The notes: generated by a model not told the origin, from the letters alone. DNA of 64,000 bases from Novosphingobium sp. SG707 (GCF_012275515.1 NZ_JAAZQL010000011.1:62001-126000), one strand, 5' to 3'. Shown: positions 52,949 to 63,179, counted from the stretch's first letter. Program-made: numbers and translations.

Positions 52949-55900
52949 ATGAATGTTCCCCAACTTGTTCTGTTGCCGACAACCGACACGGCGTCGCGTT
53001 TGTATGCGGTTGCGCAGTCCCTCCACCAACGATGGCGCAGCGGCGAAACGGTAACGCGCCAGTCTCTCAAGCGTCTTATGATCGAGGCCTTCGGCTCTGA
53101 CGATGCCGATGGCATCTGGTCGATGCGCGATGCCTATGACGCATTGGAAGCCGCCCAGGTGCTGATGCTCGCTTCGCCCGATTGCCCGTTGATCGGCGAC
53201 GCGTCTCCGGCGGACACCTTTGCAAAGCTGACCGCTTTCGAACGCTCCCTGCCAACCCAGACCTATCGATCAGAGCATCAGGTGGAATTTCAGCAATTCA
53301 GCACGCCGCTCCGCCTCGCCTGGCTCGTCGCGCTTGCCGGGCAAGCGCGTCCCGATGATGTCGGGCTCGAGCCGTCCGCAGGCACAGGTATGATGGCCGT
53401 CCATATGCGGCGCGCAGGCGCCCGCATCATGCTCAATGAGTTTGATGGCAGGCGCGCCGATCTTCTCGCCCGCATCTTCGATCAGGCGGTCACCCGCCAC
53501 GATGGCGAGCATATCGACGATCTCCTCTCGGCCACGCCGCGCCCGACGCTCATCCTGATCAATCCGCCTTTCAGCCGCAGCGCCGGACGCGGCGTGGATC
53601 AACATGCCGGCGCCCGCCATCTGCGATCGGCCCTTGCCAGACTTGCACCGGGCGGACGGTGCGTGGCGATCATGCCGCCCAATTTCGCATCCGGCGGGGC
53701 GGCTGTGCTGGGCTACACCGCCGTCACCGAAATGGTGCCGCCGCGCGCGGAAATTACCATTTGCGGGCATCCCTACGCCAAACATGGAACGTCCATCGGG
53801 GTAAGATTGCTGGTGTTCGACAAGGGTTGGGCCGGTGAGCCCCAGCGTTATGGGGCGGACACGATCGATGAAGTGCTGCCCCTTGTGCAGGCGATACCGC
53901 CCAGACTGGGGCCGGGAAATCCGCCGCCTCCGCCCACGGCTGTGACCATCGCCCGCCCGTCACCTGCATTTCGTCCATCACCTGCCGCTTTGATCGGCAA
54001 GACTCCGTCTCGTCGACTGGTGCCGCCATCCTGCATCGCAGCAGAAAGTAACCTGCCTGAACCGCTGGCCTATCAGGTCCTCGACGCGCCCCTTGCGCCC
54101 GGTGAGCCGGTCGGCATCTATTCGCCGTGGCGTCTGGCACGGATTGCGATCCCCGAGGTGGCGTCGCATCCTGATGATCTCGTCGAATCGATCGCCATGG
54201 CGTCGATCCCGCCGCCCGCGCCCACGCATCGCCCATTGCTCCAGCGCTGCGCGATAAGAGCGCTGTCGGATGCTCAACTCGAAACCGTCATTCTTGCAGG
54301 CGAGGCATTTTCTCGCGATCTGCCCGGAAGGTTTTTGCCCAACAGCGCCGGTGACCGTCTCGAAGAGCGGGCAGATGGCCATATCTATCGCACCGGCTTC
54401 TTTATCGGCGATGGCACCGGTGTGGGCAAGGGAAGGGCGGTGGCGGCCTGCATCTTCGACCGTTGGAACCGAGGGTATCGCAAGGCTATCTGGGTGAGTC
54501 GTTCCACCGCCCTCCTGGAAGATGCCAGAAGAGACCATTCGGCTCTGGGCGGGCTGCCCATCGATATCCAGCCGATCGACAGTTTTCCGCCTGGAAGCCC
54601 GATCACCATGACCAGCGGGATCTTGTTTCTCACCTATGCGGCCCTCCGTTCCGCGCGGCATGACAAGCAATCGCGGCTGCAGCAGATCATCGCCTGGGCC
54701 GGCGAGGATTTCGAGGGGATCCTGGTTTTTGATGAGGCCCATGAGATGGGCAATGCTGCCGGCACGGATAGTGAGTTTGGCTCTGCCCGCGGCTCCGAGC
54801 AGGGATTGGCCGGTGTTCGCCTGCAAAATGCCTTGCCGCGAGCCTGCGTGCTCTATGCATCAGCCACCGGGGCGACGAAGCCGGAAAACCTGAGCTATGC
54901 CTCTCGTCTCGGTCTTTGGGGGCCGGGCACTGCCTTTGCGGATCGCGATCTGTTCCTGTCCTCCATGGAGGAAGGCGGCGTGGCTGCCCTGGAAATCGTG
55001 GCTCGCGACCTTAAAGCCATGGGCCTGTACACGGCGCGGGCTCTGAGCTTTGCTGGTGTCGAGTATGAGCCGCTGGTTCACAAGCTCACCTCCGAGCAGA
55101 TCGCCATTTACGATGCCTTCGCGGATGCATGGGCCATCGTGCATCGGCATCTCGAATCGGTGCTGAAGGCGACAAACATCGTCGATCGCATATCGGGCGC
55201 GACCCTCAATTCCCGCGCCAAGGGATCGGCGCTCAGCCGGTTCGAAAGTTCCAAACAGCGGTTTTGGCTGGCTCTTTTGGTGGCCATGAAGATGCCGACG
55301 CTGCTGCCCGAGATCGAAAAGGAAATCGCAAAGGGGCAGGTCGCCGTTATCCAGCTGGTGACAACCGCCGAGGCCATTCTCGAGCGGCGGCTTGCCGAAC
55401 TGCCTGCGGAAGAACGGGCCAACCTGTCTCTCGATGTCTCGCCTCTCGAGATCCTTGTCGAGTATCTGCGCCATGCCTTTCCCGTCCGGCAGATGGCGGT
55501 GATCCGCACGAGCGATGGCGCCGACAGGTCCGAACCGATGGTCGATGCTTTGGGCGAGCCTGTGCTTAGCCAGGAAGCACTCGCCGCGCGTGAAGAACTG
55601 ATCGAGCAACTTTGCGCCATGCCGGCGGTGCCCGCCGCGCTCGATACACTGATCGCCCACTTTGGCACCGACCGCGTTGCCGAAGTCACCGGCCGCTCGC
55701 GCCGCCTTGTCGTCAGACCCGATGGTGGGCAGGCCATCGAGAGACGCAGCGCCCGGGCCAATCTTGCTGAAACCAGCCTGTTCATGGATGGTATCAAGCC
55801 CATCCTGGTCTTCAGTTCGGCCGGAGGCACAGGCCGCTCCTATCACGCGGACCGATCCTGCAAAACGGCGGACAAACGCCGCATCCACTTCCTGCTCGAG

Positions 55901-57229
55901 CCGGGCTGGCGAGCTGACGTTGCGATCCAGGGGCTTGGCCGCAGCCACCGCACCAATCAGACCTTTCCCCCGGTCTTTCGCCCGGTGGTGACCGATTGCA
56001 AAGGTGAGCGGCGTGCCATCTCGACGATTGCGCGGCGGCTGGACAGTCTTGGCGCGCTGACCCGCGGGCAGCGCCAGACTGGAGGGCAGGGAATGTTCGA
56101 TCCATCGGACAATCTGGAAAGTGACCTGGCACGCGAGGCTCTCTCCCAGTGGTACCGGCTGCTCCACGGCGGTAAGCTGACCAGTGTCAAACTGGCTGCG
56201 TTTCAGGAAATGACCGGTCTTAAACTGGTCGATGATGAAGGCATTCTGCTCGAACGGTTGCCACCGATTCAGCGTTGGCTGAACAGGCTGTTGGCGCTGC
56301 GTGTCGCGGTGCAGGACGCGATCTTCGAGGAATATATGGGCTTGATCCAGGCCCGGGCCGACGCCGCGCGTGAGGCAGGTACGCTCGATGTCGGCGTCGA
56401 GACGATCCGGGCCGAGAGGATCGTGACATTGACCGACCAGTGTTTGCGGACCGATCCGCGCACCGGCGCGGAGACCCGATTGCTCCATCTCGAGTTGCAC
56501 CTCAGACCTCGGGTGACGAGGTGGACCCAGCTGATGCGGATCTGGGGAAACCGCGAGGGCGTTGCCTTCTTGCGCAATGCGCGGTCGGGACGCGTTGCTA
56601 TGGCGGTGCCTTCATGGTCGATCACCGATGAGGAGGGCCGTGTCGTTGCCATGCTCTCGCTCGAGCGACCGACCGGTTCCTCACGTATAAGCGAGGCCGA
56701 TCTGACCGCGAGTCATTGGGTTTCTATCGAACCCGATAAATTTGAGACCCTGTGGGAATCGGAGTGTCAGGAGGCCTTGACCAAGGTCGAGATCGAAACC
56801 GTCCATGTCGCAACCGGCCTCCTTTTGCCCGTCTGGCACAAATTGCCCAGTGACGATGTCCGGGTGTGGCGGATCGACGACGGCGCGAAGACCACGATCC
56901 TTGGACGGATTATCCATCCCCGCACGCTTGGAAAGCTGCAGGAGGCCTTCGGTCTGGACGGCAACGCTCTCGCTTTGACACCTGCTGAACTGCTGCGCTG
57001 CGCCGAAGCGGTGGAAGGCGTGGCCATCCCCGGGCTGGAAGGAGCCAGACTGGTAACGGCCTTGGTGAACGGCAGCCGCCGCCTCGAAATCCGCGACTAT
57101 CCTCCCGAACGCCGCAACTGGCTCAAGTCCTGCGGCGCGTTCAGCGAGGTTCTCGCCTTCAAGACGAGGCTGTTTTTGTCGCCTAATCAGGCGGTTGAGA
57201 TCCTCCGGGCGATTGCTTCGGTCCAGTAA
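52949..57229 (+). CDS. Strawberry-notch-type helicase with N-terminal methyltransferase-like domain
   Basis: 1426 residues. The N-terminal part resembles a SAM-dependent methyltransferase (LEPSAGTGMMAVH, NPPF near residue 205). The helicase has GTGVGKG near 488 as Walker A, DEAH near 594, and the strawberry-notch segment QGLGRSHRTNQ near 993. The combination of putative DNA methyltransferase and SNF2-like helicase recurs in plasmid/ICE modules. ATG 52949 follows GAGGTG. Confidence 0.82.
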   Translation: MNVPQLVLLPTTDTASRLYAVAQSLHQRWRSGETVTRQSLKRLMIEAFGSDDADGIWSMRDAYDALEAAQVLMLASPDCPLIGDASPADTFAKLTAFERSLPTQTYRSEHQVEFQQFSTPLRLAWLVALAGQARPDDVGLEPSAGTGMMAVHMRRAGARIMLNEFDGRRADLLARIFDQAVTRHDGEHIDDLLSATPRPTLILINPPFSRSAGRGVDQHAGARHLRSALARLAPGGRCVAIMPPNFASGGAAVLGYTAVTEMVPPRAEITICGHPYAKHGTSIGVRLLVFDKGWAGEPQRYGADTIDEVLPLVQAIPPRLGPGNPPPPPTAVTIARPSPAFRPSPAALIGKTPSRRLVPPSCIAAESNLPEPLAYQVLDAPLAPGEPVGIYSPWRLARIAIPEVASHPDDLVESIAMASIPPPAPTHRPLLQRCAIRALSDAQLETVILAGEAFSRDLPGRFLPNSAGDRLEERADGHIYRTGFFIGDGTGVGKGRAVAACIFDRWNRGYRKAIWVSRSTALLEDARRDHSALGGLPIDIQPIDSFPPGSPITMTSGILFLTYAALRSARHDKQSRLQQIIAWAGEDFEGILVFDEAHEMGNAAGTDSEFGSARGSEQGLAGVRLQNALPRACVLYASATGATKPENLSYASRLGLWGPGTAFADRDLFLSSMEEGGVAALEIVARDLKAMGLYTARALSFAGVEYEPLVHKLTSEQIAIYDAFADAWAIVHRHLESVLKATNIVDRISGATLNSRAKGSALSRFESSKQRFWLALLVAMKMPTLLPEIEKEIAKGQVAVIQLVTTAEAILERRLAELPAEERANLSLDVSPLEILVEYLRHAFPVRQMAVIRTSDGADRSEPMVDALGEPVLSQEALAAREELIEQLCAMPAVPAALDTLIAHFGTDRVAEVTGRSRRLVVRPDGGQAIERRSARANLAETSLFMDGIKPILVFSSAGGTGRSYHADRSCKTADKRRIHFLLEPGWRADVAIQGLGRSHRTNQTFPPVFRPVVTDCKGERRAISTIARRLDSLGALTRGQRQTGGQGMFDPSDNLESDLAREALSQWYRLLHGGKLTSVKLAAFQEMTGLKLVDDEGILLERLPPIQRWLNRLLALRVAVQDAIFEEYMGLIQARADAAREAGTLDVGVETIRAERIVTLTDQCLRTDPRTGAETRLLHLELHLRPRVTRWTQLMRIWGNREGVAFLRNARSGRVAMAVPSWSITDEEGRVVAMLSLERPTGSSRISEADLTASHWVSIEPDKFETLWESECQEALTKVEIETVHVATGLLLPVWHKLPSDDVRVWRIDDGAKTTILGRIIHPRTLGKLQEAFGLDGNALALTPAELLRCAEAVEGVAIPGLEGARLVTALVNGSRRLEIRDYPPERRNWLKSCGAFSEVLAFKTRLFLSPNQAVEILRAIASVQ

Positions 57230-57349
57230 CGGGACGTGTCGCGGTCATGATTTGCGAACGGGCCTCGATAGAAAGGGGGGAGGGGGAGTGAGGCGGGCGG
57301 CAGGAGCGATGGCGTTCCTGTCACCCTGCATCTCAAGGAGACAGTTTCC

Positions 57350-58546
57350 ATGGCGACTCTTGAGCCCATGAGCGACACGTCCGGCGTGTCGGCTCCCTAT
57401 CGTATCGATGTGTCACGCGGAGGCATGAGCCGCCGGGTGTCGTCCGAATGGTTCTCGCGCCCTGATGACGAGAAATTCCTCTCGCTATCCGCGCTCCATG
57501 ACAGCGTGCGCCTGCGGGCTGACCGGGCCTCCACCCGCATCGTCGAAAGCCGTTCGATTCGGGTTGAAGCCAAAAGCGACAATCCCGAACGCCTGATGCT
57601 GATGGCGCCGGGTGACGAGCGCCCGATTGCCCCGACCAACTGGTCCTTTGGCCAGATGGCCAGCCTCGTCGGCGCGCCTGCCTCCTATTTGCGCCAACTT
57701 CCGGCCGCCCTTGCCGGGATCAACCTTCAGCATGGCCTCATGACCCATCGCGGCGAACAGGTGAAATTGCTGCAGACAGACGGCGGCCGCACCGAACTGC
57801 GCGCGGCGACCGGCCCCGATTATGGCCGGATCTGGGACCATGAACTGGTGCAGGCGATCATGGCCTTTGCGGGCGATGGCGTCGGCGATACGCGCTGGAA
57901 GGTTCCTGGGACGATCCATTGGTCGAGCATGACCTACAACCCGTTCGTCGACATTACCAAGGAAACGACGACCCTCTACGCCTCGGACCGGGATGTGTTC
58001 GTGTTTTTGGTCGATGACACCCATCCCATTGAAGCGGGCAAATTGCCCAATGGCGAACCTGATCTCTACTTTCGCGGGTTTTACGCCTGGAACAGCGAGG
58101 TCGGCTCGAAAACCCTCGGCATCGCGACTTTTTATCTGCGCGGCGTATGCGCCAACAGGTGCCTGTGGGGCCTGGAAAATTTCGAGGAAGTGAACATCCG
58201 TCACTCGAAATTCGCCGCCGCCCGGTTTGCCCATCAGGCGGCGCCCGCGCTGGAGCATTTCGCGGATTCCTCGCCGCAGCATTTCATCACCGGCATCAAG
58301 GCTGCGCGCGAACGCATCGTTGCGCGCAAGGATGAAGATCGCGAGACGTTTCTGCGCCGAAGAGGGTTCTCCAAAGCTGAGACGACGAAAGTCATCCAGA
58401 CCGTACTGGCCGAGGAGGGCCACCCGCCCGAGAGCCTCTATGACTTCGTCCAGGGCATCACGGCGGTTGCGCGTGCCCGTCCGCATCAGGACAGCCGCCT
58501 CGAACTTGAAGGCAAGGCTAAGAAGCTGCTCGAACAGGCGCTCTGA
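57350..58546 (+). CDS. DUF932 domain protein
   Basis: 398 residues. The DUF932 fold is seen in the core (MASLVGAPASYLRQLPAALAGINLQHGLM, RTELRAATGPDYGRIWDHELVQAI). The C-terminal tail is charged (KLRRRKSSRPYW is out of frame; the in-frame end is LEGKAKKLLEQAL). AAGGAGA lies 8 bases before ATG 57350. Found with ParB and strawberry-notch genes on mobile elements. Confidence 0.82.
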   Translation: MATLEPMSDTSGVSAPYRIDVSRGGMSRRVSSEWFSRPDDEKFLSLSALHDSVRLRADRASTRIVESRSIRVEAKSDNPERLMLMAPGDERPIAPTNWSFGQMASLVGAPASYLRQLPAALAGINLQHGLMTHRGEQVKLLQTDGGRTELRAATGPDYGRIWDHELVQAIMAFAGDGVGDTRWKVPGTIHWSSMTYNPFVDITKETTTLYASDRDVFVFLVDDTHPIEAGKLPNGEPDLYFRGFYAWNSEVGSKTLGIATFYLRGVCANRCLWGLENFEEVNIRHSKFAAARFAHQAAPALEHFADSSPQHFITGIKAARERIVARKDEDRETFLRRRGFSKAETTKVIQTVLAEEGHPPESLYDFVQGITAVARARPHQDSRLELEGKAKKLLEQAL

Positions 58547-58646
58547 AGCCGCCGTCCTTCTCCCGCTTTTCCTGCCTTTCGCTTCCCATTCCGGCCTGAT
58601 GCGCCGGGATGGCCCTTGTCATGATCTGTCATGAAAGGAGGCCGCC

Positions 58647-58859
58647 ATGCGCGCCCATTCGACCATTCCTTTGCAATCCTTCACCGTCGATGTCGCCTTT
58701 TTCAGCGACGATGATCCCTTCGCCACCGAAACCTACACGGTTCGGGCCACCACCTGGTTTACCGCGCAATTGCAGGCGCTCGAGCTTTCTGTCGGCAGCG
58801 CTTACGATAACGTGCGGATTCCGGGCCTCCGCCGGGCTGCTACCGTTCGGTCGGCCTGA
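58647..58859 (+). CDS. Small conserved backbone protein
   Basis: 70 residues (MRAHSTIPLQSFTVDVAFFSDDDPFATETYTVRATTWFTAQ). AAAGGAGG precedes ATG 58647. No domain is recognised. It lies between two larger backbone genes and is probably a real small gene. Confidence 0.65.
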   Translation: MRAHSTIPLQSFTVDVAFFSDDDPFATETYTVRATTWFTAQLQALELSVGSAYDNVRIPGLRRAATVRSA

Positions 58860-59014
58860 TCCGGGATCTGCGCGCCTTTTCATTCTGGCGCGGTCAGCGC
58901 AGCGCCTGGCGTGGCATTTGTTCTTCGCTCCTTCTGGATCGAAGGGCCGATGGTCGCCGATCCCATCGGTCATCGGGCTCGCGCGCTGCGCTGCCTGCCT
59001 GAGGAATTATCTCC

Positions 59015-60091
59015 ATGGCACAATATACGCTATCCCATCTCGAGACTGCCGCTTGCCTGTGGGAAGCGACCCTCGAATTGCGCGATCATCCACCAACCGA
59101 TCCTGACGCAATCGCTCGGGCGCTGGCCATGCGCAAATCCTTCGACGCGCTGGGAACGTCGGCTCTGCGCTATGTCGTGGTCAATTGGGTGGAGGCCCTC
59201 GAAGCTGCCTGGGCCGCGAGCGAAGACGATTATCCGTTGTCCTTCGATTGGGACTTTGTGCCCCGTTGGATCGTCGAGACGATCGATTGGTCGGATCCTC
59301 GAAATCCTGCCATCCGGGAGAAAACCCCCGCGTCAAATGCTGTGGAAGAGGTTCCGGCGCTATCTGACCCGGTTGGTTCCACGCCTGCCTGTGCGAGTCA
59401 CCACGATCACCTTGCTCTGCTTGCCAGAGCGCGCGCAGCGCTTGAAACGCCTGATGATCTTGATGCCGCAGCCCTTGCAGCCTTGATCGGGGAGATCGGT
59501 GTTTGCGAGGATGCTTTGAGCCTTTCGTCCCTTCCCTGGCCGATAGACATCCATGCCGCCGCGATTGAGCACAGGCATGGTACCAACCTCCATGTGGCGG
59601 TGGATGGCGCGTCCCTTGATGCGGAAATCGCGGCATTCTGCCGCGAATGGTGGAGTGAGATCGAGGATAAGCGTGATCACGAGGCTCTGAGCGACGGCGA
59701 GGTCATAGCCGCCTATTTCGACCGGCATCCTTCGGAAAGTTACATCAAGGACCGGGTTCGCCTTGTTCCTGCCTCGCATCCTCGGACCGTTGTGGCAGAG
59801 ACGATCGAGCAGGGGCGATATTGTGTGCTGTCGACCGCCCATCTGACGGTTCAGACCGCGCGGCTGCTCGATGAATGGGCAGCCTGGCCGCCAACCGAAC
59901 GGCCGATTGATATAGCCGCCTCCGTCTATGGCTGGTTCGTACCCACCCGGCTTCCGGGTCAGGCCCAGCAGGCCAGATTGCCGGATGACCTGCTGAAACT
60001 GATGGCCTTTGGCCGCGAACGTGCCTTTCGGTTTCTGTTGCTCGATTGCGATGGCGATAGCGCCGAAGCTCTGCCGGTTCATGATTGGTAG
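59015..60091 (+). CDS. DUF5983-like backbone protein
   Basis: 358 residues, ending LPVHDW. The C-terminal part (CVLSTAHLTVQTARLLDEWAAWPPTERPIDIAASVYGWFVPT) resembles the DUF5983 family. The N-terminus is acidic and helical. Function unknown; it occurs in the plasmid/ICE backbone. Confidence 0.55.
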   Translation: MAQYTLSHLETAACLWEATLELRDHPPTDPDAIARALAMRKSFDALGTSALRYVVVNWVEALEAAWAASEDDYPLSFDWDFVPRWIVETIDWSDPRNPAIREKTPASNAVEEVPALSDPVGSTPACASHHDHLALLARARAALETPDDLDAAALAALIGEIGVCEDALSLSSLPWPIDIHAAAIEHRHGTNLHVAVDGASLDAEIAAFCREWWSEIEDKRDHEALSDGEVIAAYFDRHPSESYIKDRVRLVPASHPRTVVAETIEQGRYCVLSTAHLTVQTARLLDEWAAWPPTERPIDIAASVYGWFVPTRLPGQAQQARLPDDLLKLMAFGRERAFRFLLLDCDGDSAEALPVHDW

Positions 60092-60620
60092 GTTGTTTAG
60101 CTGCCGGGACGCATACCGACTGATCTGCGTGCCGTTCGATCAAATTGCGCGGCTGGTCGGGGCAGGTGATGAGATTGCGCGCGGCGTCTCTGCGATCAAA
60201 GCCTTTATTGATCCGCCGTGCGGGCCGCCGCCTTCTGCTAATGGCCCGTGATACCGCGAACGCACTTTCGTGTGTCGATCACCATGGCTTTCGACCATCT
60301 TCGGCGGATGCCATTGGAACGTCTCCCCGTTCATCCCCGCTGCCTCGGCCTTTGCGCGGCTGCCGCCGCACCATCAGGCGCATCCCCTCTTTCATGCCGC
60401 CTCGCTCTGCGCCTGGCCCTCTTTCTGTTCGGGATTGGCGCGGAGTTGCGGGGTGGCTGCGGCGGTTTGTGGGGCAGGCAGGGGGCTGTGCCGGTGGAGA
60501 GCGGTGCGCTGGCGGGCGGACGTACGGCGCATGGGGAGATGGCAGGAACCAGAGGAGAGAAGGGGCGGGGATTGTGTCGCCGGAAAATGGATTTCGAGCG
60601 ACATTCGAAAGGTCAAGACG
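60092..60620. other. Intergenic stretch before the DUF736 gene
   Basis: 529 bases. A frame upstream of ATG 60621 is open but arginine/serine-rich, so it is not accepted as coding. No clear repeats or RNA gene were seen. Confidence 0.35.
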
Positions 60621-61091
60621 ATGAACATCGGTGAAATTTTCAATCAGAATGGCCGCCTGACGGGCTCGATCGCCACCCGCACGATCGATCTTCCCCGCAT
60701 TGGGCTGCGCAAGGTGAAGAGCGAGAACGAAAAGGCTCCTGTCTATGAAATTCTCGCGCTCAATGTCGCGCGCCGCTGGGTTCAGGTCGGCGCGCTTTGG
60801 GAGGCCGCTTCTAAGCGCACCGGTGAGGTTTTCCTCGCCGGCAATATCGATGATCCCAGCCTGCCCGAGCCGCTGCCGGTCGCGCTCTTTCCGGCCGATC
60901 ACGGCGGCTACATGGTCGCCTGGCGTCGCGATACCATGCGTTCCGATTTTGGCGGGAACATGGGAGCCAGCCGCACCAATTATGATGATCGTGGCATGCG
61001 CGATCAGGGCGGGTTCGGCGAAAGCACGGTGGGCAGCAACGGCGAACTGACCGAGGCCGGCGGGGCATTCGGCGAGGAAGACCCGTTCTGA
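60621..61091 (+). CDS. DUF736 domain protein
   Basis: 156 residues. The core (IFNQNGRLTGSIATRTIDLPRIGLRKV, RRWVQVGALWEAASKRTGEVFLAGNIDDP) is the DUF736 family, frequent on conjugative plasmids and ICEs. The C-terminus is Gly/Asn/Glu-rich. A terminator with a T-run follows at 61117-61153. ATG 60621 was chosen within a longer open frame. Confidence 0.85.
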   Translation: MNIGEIFNQNGRLTGSIATRTIDLPRIGLRKVKSENEKAPVYEILALNVARRWVQVGALWEAASKRTGEVFLAGNIDDPSLPEPLPVALFPADHGGYMVAWRRDTMRSDFGGNMGASRTNYDDRGMRDQGGFGESTVGSNGELTEAGGAFGEEDPF

Positions 61092-61116
61092 TCCTCGGCT
61101 GATCGAAACTCGGTCC

Positions 61117-61153
61117 GGGCCGGTGAGGTGTCAAAGCCTTCCCGGCCCTTTTT
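61117..61153 (+). terminator. Rho-independent terminator after DUF736 gene
   Basis: Arms GGGCCGG (61117-61123) and CCGGCCC (61142-61148) followed directly by TTTTT (61149-61153). Confidence 0.8.
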
Positions 61154-61179
61154 CTTTTCTCCGGATGAGGAGAGAGACC

Positions 61180-61461
61180 ATGCTGCTTCCTTCTTTGCGC
61201 GGGTTTGACCCGCTGGTTGATATTGCGACCCTGTGCGATGCCATCATGGCCAGTCCCGCCTTCAGGGATATGTTTGTACCTACGGCGTCCGCCCGGAATG
61301 GCCCGGATGACCGATGGATCGGGGTCACCTGCGGCGAGCTTATCGCCGCGATCTATGACCTGCTCGAAGGCACGCCTTTGGCGCCTTTGGCATCCGACAT
61401 TGCCGGAGCTGTTCTGATCCGCGCGGTTCCTCGCCCGGGTTCACAGCAAACGACTCACTGA
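61180..61461 (+). CDS. Small backbone protein
   Basis: 93 residues. MLLPSLRGFDPLVDIATLCDAIMASPAFRDMFVPTASARNG resembles the N-terminal portion of the DUF2493 proteins that follow. It may be a paralogous fragment. GAGGAGAG lies 8 bases before ATG 61180. Confidence 0.6.
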   Translation: MLLPSLRGFDPLVDIATLCDAIMASPAFRDMFVPTASARNGPDDRWIGVTCGELIAAIYDLLEGTPLAPLASDIAGAVLIRAVPRPGSQQTTH

Positions 61462-61474
61462 CCCGGATTTACCC

Positions 61475-61511
61475 AAAGGGGCGTGCGCCATCCGGCGTTC
61501 ACGCCCCTTTT
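61475..61511 (+). terminator. Rho-independent terminator before first DUF2493 gene
   Basis: Arms AAAGGGGCGTG (61475-61485) and CACGCCCCTTT (61500-61510) with an additional inner stem CGCC/GGCG, followed by T (TTTT at 61508-61511). Confidence 0.75.
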
Positions 61512-61539
61512 CCTGTTTCATCGAGAAGGGGTTTTCCTC

Positions 61540-62550
61540 ATGGCTCATAGTCAATCTCGAAGCGTCAGCCGCTTCACAGACCTGCCGGCACTCTTCGCCG
61601 AAATGACGGCCACGCCTGAGTTCAGGCGCGCCTTTGGCGATCCGATACCGCTTTCGATCATCCAGCCGGGCGATGAACCCGGCGAGCATGACATGCCCGA
61701 TCCGCTGCATGCCCAGGCCGATTGCGCCGCGATCATCGCCACGGTCTTTGATCTGCTGACCGACACCCGTCTTGATGCGCTCGCAGCCGAGATCGCGTGG
61801 GGCTTCGTCAACAGCTTTCATTATGTCGCGGGCAAGCTCGAAAAGCAGGAAGATGCGTTGGCCGATGAATTGCGCGAAATGATCCGGCACAGCGATATTT
61901 CCGAGGTGTTCAACACCGAACTGGAAGAGAAACAGCTCCTTTGCCAGTCGCTCACCGAGCAGCGCGATGCGGTGGAATGCATGCGTGATTATGCCGCTGA
62001 AATGTTCCGCGTGCTTTCCGGGCGGCCATGGTCGGCGGCGCGAGGATCGCGGGTTTCGAAAGTCAGCACCGCGACGCAGGTGGCGATCAAGGATTTCCTG
62101 CGGGCGCGGGAACTGGCGGATCGCGAGCGCTATCGTCCCCGTGGTCCGATTGTCGTCGCCTCGGGGCATGCCGAATGGCACGACTGGCAACCGATCTGGG
62201 ATCGGTTGGACAAAGTTCTCGAACGCATCCCGCATATGACACTGGTAACGACAGCGCAGCGGCGCGGCTTCGATGCCATCGTCGCGTCCTGGGCGGGTAG
62301 TCGCGAGGTACAGTTGGTGACCTATTCCCTGACGGGTTCGGGACGCGGCGCGCCTTTTCTGCGGAACCGCAAGCTGGTTGATCTGCAACCGGTTGAAGCG
62401 GTGCTGGGCGAGGGATCGGGCATTCAGGCCAATCTCTATCAGGCGCTGCGCAAAGCAGGTGTCCCGATCCATGCCTTCCGCAAGGCCGATCAGGCGCCGG
62501 TCGAAACAATCATCCCACCGCAGCGGGGGCTGGTGCGACAACCGGCCTGA
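61540..62550 (+). CDS. DUF2493-type backbone protein
   Basis: 336 residues. The C-terminal domain (PRGPIVVASGHAEWHDWQPIWDRLDKVLERIPHMTLVTTAQRRGFDAIVASWA) is the DUF2493/YspA-like Rossmann-type domain. A second, related gene begins at 63180, so the pair is a tandem duplication. ATG 61540. Confidence 0.8.
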   Translation: MAHSQSRSVSRFTDLPALFAEMTATPEFRRAFGDPIPLSIIQPGDEPGEHDMPDPLHAQADCAAIIATVFDLLTDTRLDALAAEIAWGFVNSFHYVAGKLEKQEDALADELREMIRHSDISEVFNTELEEKQLLCQSLTEQRDAVECMRDYAAEMFRVLSGRPWSAARGSRVSKVSTATQVAIKDFLRARELADRERYRPRGPIVVASGHAEWHDWQPIWDRLDKVLERIPHMTLVTTAQRRGFDAIVASWAGSREVQLVTYSLTGSGRGAPFLRNRKLVDLQPVEAVLGEGSGIQANLYQALRKAGVPIHAFRKADQAPVETIIPPQRGLVRQPA

Positions 62551-62621
62551 TCCGCTCGATTTTCCGATGGCCTTGTCGGGGGCGAAGCCGGGCTGCGCCC
62601 CCATTCTCATGGGAGGAAACC

Positions 62622-62846
62622 ATGGCGATACCTGAGCATCACCGAAGCAATTTCCAGACCCTGCTGCGTGCCGCGGAGGCCGGAGATCTGGCGCTGATGG
62701 AATGCACCGACGCGGCAACAGGTGAACCGCGTTACGTCCTGTGCGCGGTCGGTCGTGACAAGGGTGAATTCCTGTTTACGCCCTTTGGTCATCTGTACGA
62801 TGGCGATCCCTTCGCTGCCTATATTCCGCCGGAAGCAGGGGCATAA
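62622..62846 (+). CDS. Small DUF6117-like protein
   Basis: 74 residues: MAIPEHHRSNFQTLLRAAEAGDLALMECTDAATGEPRYVLCAVG. GGAGGAAACC directly precedes ATG 62622. A hairpin (GGGGGCG/CGCCCCC, 62578-62602) lies 20 bases upstream of the start. Function unknown. Confidence 0.75.
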   Translation: MAIPEHHRSNFQTLLRAAEAGDLALMECTDAATGEPRYVLCAVGRDKGEFLFTPFGHLYDGDPFAAYIPPEAGA

Positions 62847-62904
62847 TGTCCTGACGCGGATCTGATCCGGTGGAATCGCGAGGGTCAGGTGCTGAGGCAA
62901 AGTT

Positions 62905-62939
62905 TTGAGAATCGGGGGCATCGAGCCCCCGATTCTCAA
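62905..62939. repeat. Perfect inverted repeat in the 62.8-63.2 kb intergenic region
   Basis: Arms TTGAGAATCGGGGGC (62905-62919) and GCCCCCGATTCTCAA (62925-62939) with 5-base loop ATCGA. No T-run follows on either strand. Confidence 0.7.
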
Positions 62940-63001
62940 GCCTCCTATCTCTCTCAAGAAGTCCAAGTCTGGCACGGGATCGCAACGGCCTCAAGGACGA
63001 C

Positions 63002-63083
63002 GGGGCCCCACCATTTTTCGGGGCGGGTCAGATATGGCGCCCCAATCGCCACCGTGGCGGCCGCCCCAAAAAATCGTGGCCCC
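63002..63083. repeat. Imperfect long inverted repeat with internal hairpin
   Basis: Left arm 63002-63026 (GGGGCCCCACCATTTTTC then GGGGCGG) pairs with right arm 63061-63083 with two mismatches and a two-base bulge. The loop contains CGCCAC/GTGGCG. Together with the repeat at 62905 this makes the 333-base gap strongly structured. Confidence 0.55.
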
Positions 63084-63179
63084 CATCGCCGGCTTCGCCG
63101 GTCGCTGCGCGATCCTTGACCCCGCCGCTCGGAGCCCGCGCCGAATGATGAACCTCTTTCCATTCTAAAGGAGGTTCCG

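Noticed and set aside
54860..56500. 546-codon minus-strand frame inside the strawberry-notch gene
   Set aside because: It lacks any family motif and lies wholly within a clear helicase gene.
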